Assembly: GCA_030536555.1 (NCBI GenBank)
Contig: JAUNPU010000001.1
Coordinates: forward strand, 43,814 to 107,813
DNA length: 64,000 bases
From: Eubacteriales bacterium
Lineage (GTDB): Bacteria; Bacillota; Clostridia; Lachnospirales; Lachnospiraceae
Reading direction: 5' to 3'
The translations under genes and the position numbers were made by a program. The first letter of the stretch is position 1. Each line of letters opens with the position of its first letter. This document shows positions 55,331-64,000 of this stretch, in pieces. The notes under the pieces were generated by a model that searched no databases, had not been told where the DNA came from, and saw only the letters and a program-made list of their open reading frames with translations.

Positions 55331-55487
55331 TTTTCTTACATCTTTCTGAAAAAGAAGAATTTTTGAATGGAATATGTTATACTGGTAGGGCATATGAGCA
55401 TAGTAGTCGAATAAGGACGGACTTTTGCCAGGAACTGTGAAGGTGCTGAACGGTTCCGTGAAGTGATAGATTTGGAGGAAGAAAAGA

Positions 55488-57608
55488 TTGACAGAACCAA
55501 TGCAGAATAAAGAACAGAGTGAGAGAGTGCGGGGAAGGAGCCGCCGCAGAGGCAGCCAGCAGTCACCCGAAGAGAGACGACCGGCATCCGAGGAGCGAGT
55601 GACCGGGGAGAGCCGACTGGACTCTGGGCGCAGCCGCAGGAAGGCGGAAGCGATGGTGAAGCCGGATCCCGAGGATTATGGAAATGGGAAGCCGGGCGGG
55701 AAGAAGGCGGCTGTGATTGCCGGCTGTGTGGCACTTGGAATTCTGGTGGCAGCAGGCGGCGCTTATGCAGTGATGGGCCAGAAGTACCGGAAGGTATTTT
55801 TCCCGAAGACGATCATCAATGGCATGGATGCTTCCGGCAGGAGCGTTGAGGAAATCAAGCAGATGATCGCGTCAGGAATCGACGGGTACAGTCTGGTGCT
55901 GGAGACCCGGGGCGGCGGTGAAGAGCGGATTTCAGGAGCGGAGATCGGACTCCATCCGGAGTATGACGGATCTTTGGAGACGCTGCTTGGTGCGCAGGAG
56001 CCTCTGCGCTGGGGCATTGACGGACGCGAGGAAAAGGAGTACACCATCGGAACCATGATGGCTTACGATCAGCAGAAGCTGGATGCGGCGGTGAGCGGGC
56101 TTGCCTGCCTGGATCCGGCAAATGTGACAGAGCCGGCGGATGCGAAAATGTCGGAATACATAGATGGCGTGGGATATCAGATCATTCCGGAGGAGCAGGG
56201 CAGCCTGATCAAAGAGGATGTGCTGATGACCGGAGTGCAGGATGCAATTTTGAATATTTCAGACCGTCTGGTGCTGGAGGATTTGGATGTGTATGTGAAG
56301 CCGCAGGTGACTTCCGATAATCCGGAGCTGACTGCGCAGGTGGAGTCATGGAATAAATATGTGCAGACCACAGTGACCCACCGGTTTGGCAGTACCACGG
56401 AGGTGCTGGATGGAAGCACGATTCATCAGTGGCTGTACGATGACGGCACCGGCAAGGCGGCGCTGGACGGGACGCGGGTGAAGGAATATGTCCGACAGCT
56501 TGCCAAAAAGCATAACACGGCTTACGAGCCGAAAAAGCTGAAGACATCCTATGGCTCCACGGTGACGATTACCGGAGGACCTTACGGATGGCGGATGAAT
56601 GAGAGTGCGGAGGTGGAGGCGCTGACCGGAATCCTGCAGTCCGGCGAGAGTCAGGAGCGGGAACCGGTGTATCTGCAGAAGGCGCAGAGCCACGATGGTC
56701 CGGATTACGGGGATACCTATGTGGAGATCAACCTGACAGCCCAGCATCTGTATTTCTATAAGAACGGAAAGCTGCTGGTGGAGGCGGACTTTGTGTCCGG
56801 CAATGAATCCCGCGGCTGGAGTACTCCGGCGGGCGCTTATCCTCTGACCTACAAGCAGAGAGATGCAACTTTGAAGGGGGAGAACTATGCGACCCCGGTA
56901 TCCTACTGGATGCCGTTTAACGGCAATATCGGTATGCATGATGCAGGCTGGCGCTCCAGCTTTGGCGGATCGCTTTACAAGACCGGCGGTTCTCACGGCT
57001 GCGTGAATCTGCCGCCGTCTGCGGCAAAGACGATCTATGAGAATATTGAGGCAGGTATGCCGGTGCTGTGCTATCATTTGAGCGGTACAGAGCAGAAGTC
57101 GGCAAGCGGTGCGAAGCCGCAGGAGACAAAGCCTGCCGAGACGAAACCGGCAGAAACGAAACCGGCTGAATCGAATCCGGCAGAGAGCAGGCCAACGGAA
57201 AACAAACCGGCAACCACTCCGTCTGGCGGTCAGGTTGTGGAAGAGAAGCCAGCCGGCGGAACAACTCCGAACCCGGGCGGAAGTACGGGCAGCGGCGGAG
57301 CAGCCACAACCCCTGGCGGAAGCATGGGCAATGGCGGAACAACTCCGAACCCTGGCGGAAGCACGGGCAGCGGCGGAGCAACACCGACCCCGGGTGGAAG
57401 CACAACTCCGGGCGGTACATCCGGTGGAGCCTCCACAACTCCGGGGGGCGGTGCAGCATCATCACCGGGTGGCAGTGCAGGGCCTGGCGGTGCGGGCGGC
57501 AATGGCGGAACAACTCCGTCACCGGGCGGCGGCAGCACTTCTGGTGGTCCGGGAGCACAGAGTGGTACGCAGTCATCTTCCGGCGTGGTGAGTGCACCGG
57601 GGCAGTGA
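55488..57608 (+). CDS. L,D-transpeptidase with PG_binding_4 domain and Gly/Pro-rich tail (paralog 2)
   Basis: This is a 706-aa membrane-anchored wall enzyme. Residues 1-73 are a cytoplasmic Arg/Glu/Ser-rich tail and about 74-95 a membrane helix (AAVIAGCVALGILVAAGGAY). A PG_binding_4 region follows (about 105-375), then the YkuD domain (about 410-530) with HDAGWRSSFGG and SHGCVNLP (C505). The last 165 residues have repeated ETKPA units, then GGSTGSGGA/TTPNPGGS-type low complexity. The start is probably TTG 55488, because GGAGG lies 9 bp upstream while the first ATG (55500) is 21 bp away. The tail may span the wall. Confidence 0.9.
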   Translation: MTEPMQNKEQSERVRGRSRRRGSQQSPEERRPASEERVTGESRLDSGRSRRKAEAMVKPDPEDYGNGKPGGKKAAVIAGCVALGILVAAGGAYAVMGQKYRKVFFPKTIINGMDASGRSVEEIKQMIASGIDGYSLVLETRGGGEERISGAEIGLHPEYDGSLETLLGAQEPLRWGIDGREEKEYTIGTMMAYDQQKLDAAVSGLACLDPANVTEPADAKMSEYIDGVGYQIIPEEQGSLIKEDVLMTGVQDAILNISDRLVLEDLDVYVKPQVTSDNPELTAQVESWNKYVQTTVTHRFGSTTEVLDGSTIHQWLYDDGTGKAALDGTRVKEYVRQLAKKHNTAYEPKKLKTSYGSTVTITGGPYGWRMNESAEVEALTGILQSGESQEREPVYLQKAQSHDGPDYGDTYVEINLTAQHLYFYKNGKLLVEADFVSGNESRGWSTPAGAYPLTYKQRDATLKGENYATPVSYWMPFNGNIGMHDAGWRSSFGGSLYKTGGSHGCVNLPPSAAKTIYENIEAGMPVLCYHLSGTEQKSASGAKPQETKPAETKPAETKPAESNPAESRPTENKPATTPSGGQVVEEKPAGGTTPNPGGSTGSGGAATTPGGSMGNGGTTPNPGGSTGSGGATPTPGGSTTPGGTSGGASTTPGGGAASSPGGSAGPGGAGGNGGTTPSPGGGSTSGGPGAQSGTQSSSGVVSAPGQ

Positions 57609-57679
57609 TTGAAGTGTAATACTGTAATACAGGCAATGGCAGAACCATTGTTCTGGAACAGAATAGGGTGAAAGAAATG

Positions 57680-57727
57680 TTTCCTGTATCGTTGGGTATC
57701 TTATACTCGACGGTGCAGGAAATTTTT
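57680..57727 (+). terminator. very long intrinsic terminator
   Basis: The 20-nt arms 57680-57699 and 57703-57722 pair without mismatch if four G-U pairs are allowed (TTTCCTG...GGGTAT with ATACTCG...CAGGAAA), with loop CTT. Five T follow. Confidence 0.85.
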
Positions 57728-57728
57728 A

Positions 57729-57765
57729 TTGCCATGTATATCAGAAAATGTGTCGGTGACGCATT
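57729..57765 (+). repeat. conserved post-terminator hairpin, copy 2
   Basis: TTGCCATGTATATCAG is followed by AATGTG-TCGGTGA-CGCATT. The loop CGGTGA and flanks equal copy 1 (6789-6827). The stem differs by a C-G to U-A compensated change and a G-U pair, so the fold is preserved. Confidence 0.6.
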
Positions 57766-57799
57766 CCCTGATTTAATCAAATCGTAAGAAATCCCCCTA

Positions 57800-57848
57800 T
57801 TGTCAAATACTGTATGCTGTGATATAAGTGTACTAAGGATATTAATAC
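57800..57848 (+). promoter_or_regulatory. promoter and operator of the GntR-ABC operon
   Basis: TTGTCA (57800-57805), a 17-nt spacer and TATAAG (57823-57828). GTACTAA (57830-57836) and TTAATAC (57842-57848) form an inverted repeat with one mismatch over the transcription start, a likely site for the GntR protein. Confidence 0.55.
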
Positions 57849-57882
57849 AGTCAAATATAAGATCCGGGAAAGGAGACTAAGG

Positions 57883-58281
57883 ATGATTCTGCTTGATCTG
57901 AAGGACAGCCGCCCCATCTACGAACAGGTGACGGAACGGCTGCAGGAGCTGATGATTCTGGGAGTTCTCGAGGAGGACAGTCAGATGCCGTCTGTGCGGA
58001 GTCTGGCGACGGAATTGTCGATCAATCCCAACACGATCCAGCGGGCCTACGGGGAGCTGGAGCGGCGGGGATATATCTACACGGTAAAGGGACGGGGAAG
58101 CTTTGTGGGAAGCATCCGCCGTCTGCGGGAAGCCAAGGGTGAGGAACTGGCGCGGAAGATGGGGACGCTGGCGAAGGAAGCCATCGGACTTGGCATCAGC
58201 CGGGAGGAATTTATCCAGGCAGCCGGGGAAGCCTACGGCAGAGTGACGGCTGCAGATTTACAGGAAGGCAGGGAGGAATGA
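57883..58281 (+). CDS. GntR family (YtrA-type) transcriptional regulator
   Basis: This is a 132-aa regulator with an amino-terminal winged helix (residues about 8-75: RPIYEQVTERLQELMILGVL, SVRSLATELSINPNTIQRAYGELERRGY in parts). The short carboxy-terminal helical tail (about 80-132) is typical of the YtrA subgroup, which controls ABC exporters. AAAGGAG precedes the ATG. It is followed 4 bp later by the ATPase gene. It probably represses its own operon at the palindrome just upstream and is relieved by envelope stress (inference). Confidence 0.9.
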   Translation: MILLDLKDSRPIYEQVTERLQELMILGVLEEDSQMPSVRSLATELSINPNTIQRAYGELERRGYIYTVKGRGSFVGSIRRLREAKGEELARKMGTLAKEAIGLGISREEFIQAAGEAYGRVTAADLQEGREE

Positions 58282-58285
58282 CAAG

Positions 58286-59185
58286 ATGATAGAAGCGGTA
58301 AACTTAACCAAGCGCTTTGACGATATTGTGGCGGTGGACCATATCAATGCCACGATCCGCTCCGGCAGCGTGTTCGGCCTGATTGGAACCAACGGTGCGG
58401 GCAAGAGCACTTTTCTCCGCATGGTGGCGGGGGTGCTGAAGCCGGACGAGGGCAGCATCACCGTGGACGGGATGGATGTATTTGAAAATGAGGCGGCGAA
58501 GAAGAAGTTCTTCTATATTTCCGATGACCAGTATTTCTTTAACAATGCCGCGCCGACGGATATGATGACCTATTACCGGGTGGTGTACCCGGATTTTGAC
58601 GTGGAGCGGTTCCACAGACTGATGAAAAGCTTTGACTTAAGCGAGAAGCGCAAGATCAACACCTTCTCCAAGGGCATGAAGAAGCAGCTTTCCGTGATCT
58701 GCGGCGTGTGTGCGGGGACGGATTATCTGTTCTGCGACGAGACCTTCGACGGCCTGGACCCAGTGATGCGGCAGGCGGTGAAGAGTATCTTTGCCAACGA
58801 CATGGAGGAGCGGAACTTAACCCCGATCATCGCCTCCCACAACCTGCGGGAGTTAGAGGACATCTGCGACCATGTGGGTCTGCTACATAAGGGCGGCATC
58901 CTCTTAAGCCGGGATTTGGATGAGATGAAGATGAATCTGCACAAGGTCCAGTGCGTGCTACAGCAGGGCATGGAGCCGGAGGACCTGGTGGGGCTGGATA
59001 TTATGAAGACGGAGCGGAGAGGAAAGCTTCTGACCCTGACGGTGCGGGGGGACTTGAATCTGGTGGAGCACCGGATGCAGCAGGCGGCGCCGGTATTTTA
59101 TGAGACCATTCCTCTGTCTCTGGAGGAAATCTTTATCAGTGAAACGGAGGTAGTGGGATATGACATCAAGAAGCTTATATTCTAA
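58286..59185 (+). CDS. ABC transporter ATP-binding protein
   Basis: This is a 299-aa ATPase. Walker A is GTNGAGKST, the signature region is FSKGMKKQLS (SKGM in place of SGGQ), Walker B is LFCDETFDGLDP and the switch histidine lies in IIASHNLRELEDI. The carboxy-terminal 80 residues resemble those of BcrA/YtrB-type exporters. It ends inside the permease gene (26-bp overlap). It powers the following large permease in a GntR-ATPase-permease module. Confidence 0.93.
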   Translation: MIEAVNLTKRFDDIVAVDHINATIRSGSVFGLIGTNGAGKSTFLRMVAGVLKPDEGSITVDGMDVFENEAAKKKFFYISDDQYFFNNAAPTDMMTYYRVVYPDFDVERFHRLMKSFDLSEKRKINTFSKGMKKQLSVICGVCAGTDYLFCDETFDGLDPVMRQAVKSIFANDMEERNLTPIIASHNLRELEDICDHVGLLHKGGILLSRDLDEMKMNLHKVQCVLQQGMEPEDLVGLDIMKTERRGKLLTLTVRGDLNLVEHRMQQAAPVFYETIPLSLEEIFISETEVVGYDIKKLIF

Positions 59186-61424
59186 ACTGATGCGAGAAGA
59201 TTTAAAGAGTCGGCTCTGGGCGATTGCGCTGATCGGGCTGGGATGCTTCTTTGTGTTTCCGGTGCCGGCGGCATTTATGGCGGGGGCGGTGAAGGAATAT
59301 CAGGATACGGCGGAGGGGCTGCGAATCTACACGAGAGACTTAACCCAGTGGCTGTCCTTTGAAAATGGCGGCACGGCATTTGGCATGATGGTGGCATCCT
59401 TAATCTGCGGATTCAGCGGATTTTCCTACCTGAATTCCAGAAGCAAGGTGGACTTCTACCACAGCATTCCGGTGCGCCGGGAGAAGCTGTATCTGGTGAA
59501 GCTTGTCAACGGCATCCTGATTCTGGCGGTGCCCTATGTGATCAGCGTTGTGGCAGCGGTGATCATTGGTATCGGCAACGGTGTGGACGGCGGTAAACTC
59601 TGGCCGGTGGCGCTGGCAGGCTGCGGACTGCACCTGACCTACTTTATTCTGATGTATGTGGTGGTGATTCTGGCAGCGCTGCTGACCGGCAATCTGGTGG
59701 TGGGAATTCTGGGAAGCCTGGTGTTGACCTTCTACCTGCCACTGGCGATTTCTGTGGTGCGGGCGTATTATGGAAGCTTTTTTGAGACCCATGTGTATCA
59801 TGAAAGCGGCATTTCTGAAAAACTGCTGCAGGCTTCTCCGGTCATCCAGTATGTCATTCGGATTAACGAGTACAACGATGAAAAGCCGGTGTTGATGGCG
59901 GCGCTGGGGGCGCTGGCAGCAGCTGCGGTGCTGGCGGTTATCGGCTGTGTGCTGTACCGGAAGCGCCCTTCGGAGGCGGCTGGCAGAGCCATGGCATTTC
60001 CAAAGACCTGCTCCGTGATTCGGATTCTGCTGACCATGCTGTCGGCGCTGGGATTCGCCTTGTTCTTCTGGGGCGTCCGGGAATCTACCGGCTGGTGCGT
60101 ATTTGGTGTAATCTGCGGCGGCGTGATCTGCCACTGCGTGATTGAGATTATTTATCATTTTGACTTTAAGAAACTGTTCAGCCACAAGGGGCAGCTGGTG
60201 GGCTGCGTGCTGGCATCGCTGGCGGTGATGCTGGTGTTCCGCTATGACTTAACCGGCTACGACCGGTATCTGCCGTCGGCGGGGGATGTGAAAGATGCAG
60301 CCGTCTACATGGATGCGTTGAGCGGCTGGATCAGCTACGGGCGCACAGAGCAGAAGAAGGACGGAACCTATCAGTGGCGGTGGAGATCTGCGGAAGACCT
60401 GATGGAAAATCAGGACCAGTGGACGACCACGGCGCAGGCGCAGGATGTGGAGAATCTGCTGGCAATCGCGGCAGAGGGCATTGCGCAGACGGAGAAACGG
60501 AAGCGGGAGCAGTCGGAACCACAGCAGGTTGTCTATGAGGCGGCTGGAGATGACGGTGATTTCGTTGTTGAAGATACGAAAGCGGTCTATGCAGATGATC
60601 CGGCCAGTCCACTGGAGTGGAACCAGTATGTGACGGTCTGCTATACCTTAAACAGCGGCAGAAAGGTGATGCGCAGGTATTACATGACGCTGAATCCGGT
60701 GCGCAGTCAGGTGGAGCAGCTTTACAGCAGCGAATGTTACCAGAACGCCACATTTCCGGTTCTTAACAGAACTGCAGACCGGGTAGCCAACATCCGTTAC
60801 CGGGAAAATGAGACGGAAGTCGCTATCTCTGATCTGAATGAATCCCAGAAAAAAGAATTTCTGGAGACCTATCAGCAGGAATTCCGGACCATGACGCTCC
60901 AGAAGATGGAGGAGGAGTATCCTGTTGGACTGATCCGCTTCACACTCCCGGAGGACGAGGCGGCAATCCGGTGGGTCCAGAGTGTGCCGGATGAGGAGAA
61001 GGATTACCGGTATTACCGGATGGACAGCGAGTTTGTCCGCAGGGATTACTATCCGGTCTATCCGTCCTTTGTAAAGACAATCGCGCTTCTCAAGGAAAAT
61101 GGGGCAGAGGTGGGAAGCTACCGTCTGGATGTGCAGGTTAGTTCTGTGTCCGTATGCACCCCGCTGGAAAATGGTGATCTGGATGTATTCGGCATCACGG
61201 ATCCGCAGCAGATGGAGGAACTGCTGCAGCAGTCGGTGGATGAAGGCCTTTCTTACTACAGTCCCATGTCCCGGCTGGAGGCAACTTATCTGGAACTGAC
61301 CTACAGTGAAGAAAATGCGCTTACAAGAACCTATGACACGCAGGCGAGATTCCTAAAGGGCAAGCTTCCAACCCAAATCAAGGAGCAGCTGGACGAGCGG
61401 CTTCACAATCATACGCAGAGGTGA
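59160..61424 (+). CDS. ABC transporter permease with large carboxy-terminal domain (DUF6449-like)
   Basis: This is a 754-aa membrane protein. About ten hydrophobic helices lie in residues 15-365 (LWAIALIGLGCFFVFPVPAA first). The DFYHSIPVRREKLYLVK loop typical of YtrC-like permeases comes after helix 2. From about residue 375 on there is a long extracytoplasmic domain (DRYLPSAGDVKDAAVYMDA) with no enzymatic motif. GGAGG lies 10 bp before the ATG. The partner is the preceding ATPase. The exported substrate is unknown; antimicrobial-peptide resistance is one option for the family. Confidence 0.85.
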   Translation: MTSRSLYSKLMREDLKSRLWAIALIGLGCFFVFPVPAAFMAGAVKEYQDTAEGLRIYTRDLTQWLSFENGGTAFGMMVASLICGFSGFSYLNSRSKVDFYHSIPVRREKLYLVKLVNGILILAVPYVISVVAAVIIGIGNGVDGGKLWPVALAGCGLHLTYFILMYVVVILAALLTGNLVVGILGSLVLTFYLPLAISVVRAYYGSFFETHVYHESGISEKLLQASPVIQYVIRINEYNDEKPVLMAALGALAAAAVLAVIGCVLYRKRPSEAAGRAMAFPKTCSVIRILLTMLSALGFALFFWGVRESTGWCVFGVICGGVICHCVIEIIYHFDFKKLFSHKGQLVGCVLASLAVMLVFRYDLTGYDRYLPSAGDVKDAAVYMDALSGWISYGRTEQKKDGTYQWRWRSAEDLMENQDQWTTTAQAQDVENLLAIAAEGIAQTEKRKREQSEPQQVVYEAAGDDGDFVVEDTKAVYADDPASPLEWNQYVTVCYTLNSGRKVMRRYYMTLNPVRSQVEQLYSSECYQNATFPVLNRTADRVANIRYRENETEVAISDLNESQKKEFLETYQQEFRTMTLQKMEEEYPVGLIRFTLPEDEAAIRWVQSVPDEEKDYRYYRMDSEFVRRDYYPVYPSFVKTIALLKENGAEVGSYRLDVQVSSVSVCTPLENGDLDVFGITDPQQMEELLQQSVDEGLSYYSPMSRLEATYLELTYSEENALTRTYDTQARFLKGKLPTQIKEQLDERLHNHTQR

Positions 61425-61428
61425 GACG

Positions 61429-62793
61429 ATGACAGATCAGGAATTTGACCAGCAGATGAAGGAGCTGATGGAGGGCAGCGGACCGGAGAAAGCGTCCAGA
61501 AAGAAATGGAGCATCCGGCAGGCTCTCCGGCTCAAAGTCAGTGGAAAAGGCTGGAAGACATGGAGCCGGAAGCGGAAGGTTCTGACAGGGGCAGCGGCGG
61601 TATCAGCCGCTCTGCTTCTGTTTTCCCTGCTTTCCGGCGGTGGTAATAAGGGGGCGGTTCCGGTGAATACGGCAGCCCTTGCAAAGGGCGAGGTGCAGCA
61701 GGTGCTGTCCATCAGTGGCCCGGTGTCCGGTACGGACAGCGCTGAGGTGGTGTCCCGGCTTCACGCGGAGATCCTTGAGATTCTGGTGAAGGAGGGCGAC
61801 AAGGTGAAGGCGGGGCAGGTACTGGCACGGCTGGATTCCACCGAGGTGCAGCAGGAGGTGGATATGGCGCAGAATGCCTACGACCTGGCTGTGGCAAATA
61901 AAGATGACGCCCAGATTCAGGCGGAAAACGGCTACGCCAGGGCACTGCAGAGCGAGCAGGCGGCAAGGCTGGAACATGACCGGAAGGCAGTTCTCTACGC
62001 GGCCGGAGACATTTCCCAGCTGGAGATGGAGACGGCGCAGAATGCATGGAACGATGCAAAGCGGGAGCTTCGCAGCTACACCCTGGAGAACGGCAAGCCG
62101 GTTGCCAGCCGCTCCTACAGCCTGCAGGTGAAGAACGCGGAGTTTGAGCTGGAACAGAAGAAAAAGAAGCTGGACGAGACCCAGGTGGTAAGTCCCATTG
62201 CCGGCACGGTGGTGCGGGTGAATTCCCGCGTGGGCCGGTTCGCGGACACGGTGGACAACGACAAGCCGCTGTTTGCCATCGACAATCTGGAAAAGCTGGA
62301 GATGAAGATCAATGTCAGCGAGTATTCCATCGGCAGTGTGAAGGTGGGGCAGGAGGCGGAGATTTCCGCGGATATTCTGGGCGGAGAGCTGGAACATGGC
62401 GTCATCACGTCCATTTCCCCTACCGGTGAGGAGAAGGGCGGCGGCTCCACGGAGCGGGTCATTCCCACCACCATCCAGATCCAGAACCCGGACACGAAGC
62501 TGATTGCCGGAATCACAGCCCGGGCAAAGATTGTTCTTGGCGAGGCAAAGGATGCATGGGTCGTTCCGGTTTCTGCGGTGATGCAGAAGGTGGATGGCAC
62601 TTATCTGGCGGCAGTGGAGCAGGGAAAGCTTATACTGATTCCCGTTGAGACCGGGGTGGAGAGCGACACCTCCATTCAGGTGACAGGAGAGGGATTGACG
62701 GAAGGACTTGTTTACATCACGGCGCCGGACGCGGAGATGGCAGAGGGCACACCGGTGACGGCGGTGTCGGTGGAAGGAGAAGCGCATGAGTAA
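61429..62793 (+). CDS. HlyD/MacA-family efflux adaptor
   Basis: This is a 454-aa membrane-fusion protein. A cytoplasmic Lys/Arg-rich start is followed by a single helix (about residues 58-76, AAAVSAALLLFSLLSGGG). Then come a lipoyl-like half (VVSRLHAEILEILVKEGDKVKAGQ), a coiled-coil hairpin (about 145-235), the second lipoyl half (VVSPIAGTVVRVNSRVG) and beta-barrel and proximal domains (about 285-450). It couples to the MacB-like ATPase and permease that follow; the ATPase start overlaps it by 8 bp. In Gram-positives such adaptors work with MacB-type exporters of peptides. Confidence 0.9.
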   Translation: MTDQEFDQQMKELMEGSGPEKASRKKWSIRQALRLKVSGKGWKTWSRKRKVLTGAAAVSAALLLFSLLSGGGNKGAVPVNTAALAKGEVQQVLSISGPVSGTDSAEVVSRLHAEILEILVKEGDKVKAGQVLARLDSTEVQQEVDMAQNAYDLAVANKDDAQIQAENGYARALQSEQAARLEHDRKAVLYAAGDISQLEMETAQNAWNDAKRELRSYTLENGKPVASRSYSLQVKNAEFELEQKKKKLDETQVVSPIAGTVVRVNSRVGRFADTVDNDKPLFAIDNLEKLEMKINVSEYSIGSVKVGQEAEISADILGGELEHGVITSISPTGEEKGGGSTERVIPTTIQIQNPDTKLIAGITARAKIVLGEAKDAWVVPVSAVMQKVDGTYLAAVEQGKLILIPVETGVESDTSIQVTGEGLTEGLVYITAPDAEMAEGTPVTAVSVEGEAHE

Positions 62794-63574
62794 GGGAAAG
62801 GACAGCTGCGCCAGCGGAGAGAGAACGTGTCCGGAAGATGTGCAGAACAACCCAGGCGGCGAACTGATCCGCCTCGAAGATCTGGCAAAAGTCTACGACA
62901 CTGGCGCTTTGAAGGTCATCGGTCTTAAGCGCATCAACCTGACAATCCGCAAGGGCGAGTTTGTGGCAATCATGGGTCAGTCCGGCTCCGGCAAGTCCAC
63001 CCTGATGAATATTCTGGGGTGTCTGGACCGTCCGTCCCTGGGACATTACTTCCTGGACGGCGTGGATGTGGCGCACATGAGTTCCGACGAGCTTTCCGGA
63101 ATCCGCAATCAGAAGATCGGTTTCGTGTTCCAGTCCTTCAACCTGATTTCCCGCATGTCCGCCCTGAAAAATGTGGAGCTTCCCATGACCTACGCGAGAA
63201 AGAACAAGCGTCAGCGGCAGGAGCGGGCGACCGAGCTTCTGGAGCGGGTGGGGCTTGGAAAGCGGCTTCATCATCAGCCCAACGAGATGTCCGGCGGTCA
63301 GCGGCAGCGGGTGGCAATCGCCCGCGCACTTGCCAACGAGCCGCCGCTGCTTCTCGCCGACGAGCCTACGGGCAATCTGGACACGGCTTCCTCCAACGAG
63401 ATCATGGAGCTGTTTTCCAGACTGCACGCGGAAGGGACCACGGTGGTGGTGGTCACCCACGAGGAGGACATAGCCGCGTACACCAACCGGATCATCCGGT
63501 TTCGGGACGGGCAGATCGTCAGCGACAAGCCCAATGTTCCCTGCTGGCTGCCAAAGGAGGATACGACATGCTGA
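62786..63574 (+). CDS. MacB-type ABC transporter ATP-binding protein
   Basis: This is a 262-aa ATPase of the LolD/MacB class. Walker A is GQSGSGKST, the signature is MSGGQRQR, Walker B is LLADEPTGNLD and the switch is VVVVTHEEDIA. The ELIRLEDLAKVYDTGALKV start with an amino-terminal Ser/Cys-rich extension of about 30 residues is a little longer than usual. It overlaps the adaptor by 8 bp and the permease by 7 bp. Confidence 0.94.
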   Translation: MSKGKDSCASGERTCPEDVQNNPGGELIRLEDLAKVYDTGALKVIGLKRINLTIRKGEFVAIMGQSGSGKSTLMNILGCLDRPSLGHYFLDGVDVAHMSSDELSGIRNQKIGFVFQSFNLISRMSALKNVELPMTYARKNKRQRQERATELLERVGLGKRLHHQPNEMSGGQRQRVAIARALANEPPLLLADEPTGNLDTASSNEIMELFSRLHAEGTTVVVVTHEEDIAAYTNRIIRFRDGQIVSDKPNVPCWLPKEDTTC

Positions 63575-64000
63575 TAGAAAATATGCAGATGGCATTTGCC
63601 GCCATCCGCGCCAACAAGATGCGCTCCTTTCTGACCATGCTGGGCATCATCATCGGAATCGGCTCCGTCATTTCCATCGTGTCGGTAGGCGACACCATGC
63701 GCAACATGTTTGCGGAGCTTTACAAGGATGTAGGCGTGACGCAGGCGTACATCGGAATCGGTTACTGGATTGAAGATACCAGACAGAGCGACTACTTTAC
63801 CCTGGATGATCTGCAGCGGATTAAGGAAGTCTTTGGGGATGAGGTGGCATACATTGACAGTTCTGCCAGTACCAGTGGCGAAGCCATATACGGGCGCACC
63901 AAAGAGAAGTTCGACTATCAGGGCATCGATTACAATTACCAGCAGGTACAGCCGGTGGATATGGTATACGGGCGGTATCTGAATGAGGGAGATGTGAAGG
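63568..64000 (+). CDS. MacB-type ABC transporter permease (3' end outside window)
   Basis: These are the first 144 residues of a FtsX/MacB-like permease. The first membrane helix is in KMRSFLTMLGIIIGIGSVIS, followed by IVSVGDTMRNMF and the beginning of the periplasmic-type MacB_PCD domain (QRIKEVFGDEVAYID). AAAGGAGG lies 9 bp before the ATG. It completes the adaptor-ATPase-permease exporter. The rest lies beyond the right edge. Confidence 0.92.
   Translation, partial: MLIENMQMAFAAIRANKMRSFLTMLGIIIGIGSVISIVSVGDTMRNMFAELYKDVGVTQAYIGIGYWIEDTRQSDYFTLDDLQRIKEVFGDEVAYIDSSASTSGEAIYGRTKEKFDYQGIDYNYQQVQPVDMVYGRYLNEGDVK

Noticed and set aside
55381..55420. Sixth copy of the 17-nt box (TATGAGCATAGTAGTCG)
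   Set aside because: It shares only TGAGCATAG and AGTCG with copy 3, lacks the AATTT core and lacks the fixed promoter spacing.
57230..57600. Separate repeat element or proline-rich gene on the minus strand
   Set aside because: The repeats encode the Gly/Pro-rich tail of the second L,D-transpeptidase; the minus frame is its complement.
57731..57787. 17-codon peptide gene (MYIRK start)
   Set aside because: No ribosome-binding site; the pattern is better explained by a conserved hairpin with compensatory changes.

Overview
The window looks like a chromosomal segment of a gut Firmicute of the family Lachnospiraceae. The grounds are moderately GC-rich coding DNA, strong AGGAGG ribosome-binding sites, two czcD/NiCo-type riboswitches, an Rpn-like PD-(D/E)XK protein, a flavinylated lipoprotein reductase and many glycan and sialic-acid genes. 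Genus is not resolved. No rRNA, tRNA, CRISPR array, phage module or insertion sequence was seen.

Layout. 1-4.9 kb is a potassium block: an RCK-domain fragment, TrkA, TrkH, a KdpD-like histidine kinase and KdpE. 4.9-5.4 kb holds a four-hairpin intergenic element and a decayed VOC-family gene. 5.5-13.2 kb carries a PPOX-family protein, a RpiR regulator with a beta-glucoside PTS and a 6-phospho-beta-glucosidase, and a TetR regulator divergent from an old-yellow-enzyme type reductase. 13.3-24.1 kb has an MFS transporter divergent from a LytTR/GHKL two-component system, followed by GH2, permuted GH3, a small membrane protein and a GPH symporter. 24.1-29.1 kb has two cation-diffusion facilitators, each behind its own NiCo-type riboswitch, flanking a cytidylate-kinase-like protein and cardiolipin synthase. 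29.0-31.2 kb holds an AraC regulator with a degenerate GGDEF-like tail and an Rpn-like protein with a structured leader. 31.3-37.1 kb is kdpABC, preceded by a 39-aa membrane peptide and followed by the amino-terminal half of KdpD. The histidine-kinase half lies about 32 kb away beside kdpE, so KdpD appears split. 37.2-46.1 kb carries L25, a secreted flavoprotein reductase, an Rpn remnant, an ECF sigma/anti-sigma pair divergent from a LysM protein, and nanE-nanK-nanA. 46.1-53.1 kb has MATE/MarR, an SseB-like protein, an XRE regulator, an NSS transporter and a second MATE. 53.2-57.7 kb has the second four-hairpin element and two paralogous L,D-transpeptidases. 57.9-64 kb holds a GntR-ABC module and a MacAB-like exporter cut by the window edge.

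Two intergenic signals stand out. (1) A 17-nt asymmetric box, consensus ATTGAYAATTTGAGCAT, occurs five times. In four cases it ends exactly 16 nt before a -35 hexamer. In three cases its other side lies 20-21 nt from an extended -10 of a divergent gene. This suggests an unrecognised regulon joining the PPOX gene, the MFS and two-component genes, both metal-efflux units and the AraC/Rpn pair. (2) Two copies of a roughly 257-bp element, about 48 kb apart, each carry four inverted repeats TTTGGACAATT / AATTGTCCAAA with nearly identical spacing and mostly diverged interiors.
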